64,000 nt of DNA, from assembly GCF_945836005.1 (NCBI RefSeq), contig NZ_OX241534.1, positions 1,054,001-1,118,000 on the forward strand. Reading direction: 5' to 3'. The notes under the pieces were generated by a model. It was given only the letters and a program-made list of their open reading frames with translations. It did no database searches and was not told where the DNA came from. This document shows positions 63,827 to 64,000 of this stretch, piece by piece (within the stretch, counting starts at the first letter, position 1; each line of letters begins with the position of its first letter). The position numbers were made by a program, and so were the translations under genes. This stretch comes from Candidatus Nitrosacidococcus sp. I8. GTDB taxonomy: Bacteria > Pseudomonadota > Gammaproteobacteria > Nitrosococcales > Nitrosococcaceae.

Positions 63827-64000
63827 TTAGAGGATTGCAGGATAGTTAGGTTTAGGTAAATCAAACTGTGCTGGATAATCCACACCTACCAAGTATAAGC
63901 CATCGGGCGGTGCAGTAACACCCCCCAACGCTCGAGAGCGTGCTTGAAGTACTTGATCTGCCCATTGGGGTGGTTGTTCGCCTTGACCAATAGTCATTAA
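63827..64000 (-). CDS. truA: tRNA pseudouridine synthase A, C-terminal part (cut by window edge)
   Basis: The last 57 codons and stop (TAG-free; TAA 63827-63829) of a gene that continues beyond the right edge. The residues IGQGEQPPQWADQVLQARSR, ALGGVTAPPDGLYLVGVDYP and the end AILP-type PNYPAIL match the conserved C-terminus of TruA, including the DGLYL-V-YP motif. TruA converts U38-40 to pseudouridine in tRNA. The truA-trpF order is common in gammaproteobacteria. Confidence 0.9.
   Translation of the reverse strand, partial: LMTIGQGEQPPQWADQVLQARSRALGGVTAPPDGLYLVGVDYPAQFDLPKPNYPAIL

Overview
The window is an AT-rich chromosomal segment of a gammaproteobacterium. The evidence is gene order: lptD-surA-pdxA-rsmA, trpF-trpB-trpA-accD-folC behind truA, and sbcD-sbcC. 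Low GC and the gene content would fit a lineage near the Chromatiales/Nitrosococcaceae, but that is a weak impression and not something the sequence proves.

Layout. 1-7.4 kb: the 5' end of a type III-like DNA methyltransferase, a DUF29 gene, a repetitive secreted protein, a helicase-nuclease gene split by two in-frame TAA codons, and a wrecked phosphoethanolamine transferase carrying seven copies of a 7-bp repeat. 7.5-10.3 kb: tRNA-Asn, ppa, an unknown gene and a LOG-family gene. 10.2-16.8 kb: a tandem segmental duplication. The unit is LOG 5' end / ybjQ / 44-aa membrane protein / ICMT-like methyltransferase / large GT-C-like membrane protein. Copy 1 was interrupted by an arsR-arsH cassette and lost most of the methyltransferase; copy 2 is intact. 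A perfect 27-bp inverted repeat sits at the junction. 16.9-20.9 kb: small housekeeping and envelope genes. 21.1-24.7 kb: three nuclease-like genes (PLD, DUF5655, and a frameshifted NucS/DUF91-like gene). 24.8-29 kb: htpG with a sigma-32-like promoter and a His/Asp-rich linker, a fluoride riboswitch with crcB, and pgm. 29-33 kb: NERD protein and three broken genes (two-lobe secreted protein, PEP-CTERM protein, rtcB). 33-44 kb: core genes sel1, maf, rsmA-pdxA-surA-lptD, tRNA-Ala, tRNA-Glu, sbcCD. 44-57 kb: accessory region with a UvrD-like helicase, transporters, a type III restriction-modification locus with broken res and intact mod, antitoxin-like orphans, a solo TnpB element and secreted proteins, one of them behind a poly-G promoter spacer. 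57.7-64 kb: trmB and the folC-accD-trpABF-truA cluster.

The dominant theme is gene decay and repeat instability. About ten genes are interrupted while both halves are still recognisable. Two CAA-to-TAA-like changes lie four codons apart in the helicase, and single TAA codons interrupt the res gene and the two-lobe secreted protein. Other lesions are a 17-bp tandem duplication, heptamer repeats, a T8 run, and small indels. Intact core operons lie next to these remnants, so the decay is concentrated in restriction, nuclease, envelope and secreted genes. I found no CRISPR array, no rRNA, and no clearly new multi-gene system. The best leads are the duplicated ybjQ/methyltransferase/membrane-protein module with its mosaic paralogs, and the nuclease cluster at 21-25 kb.
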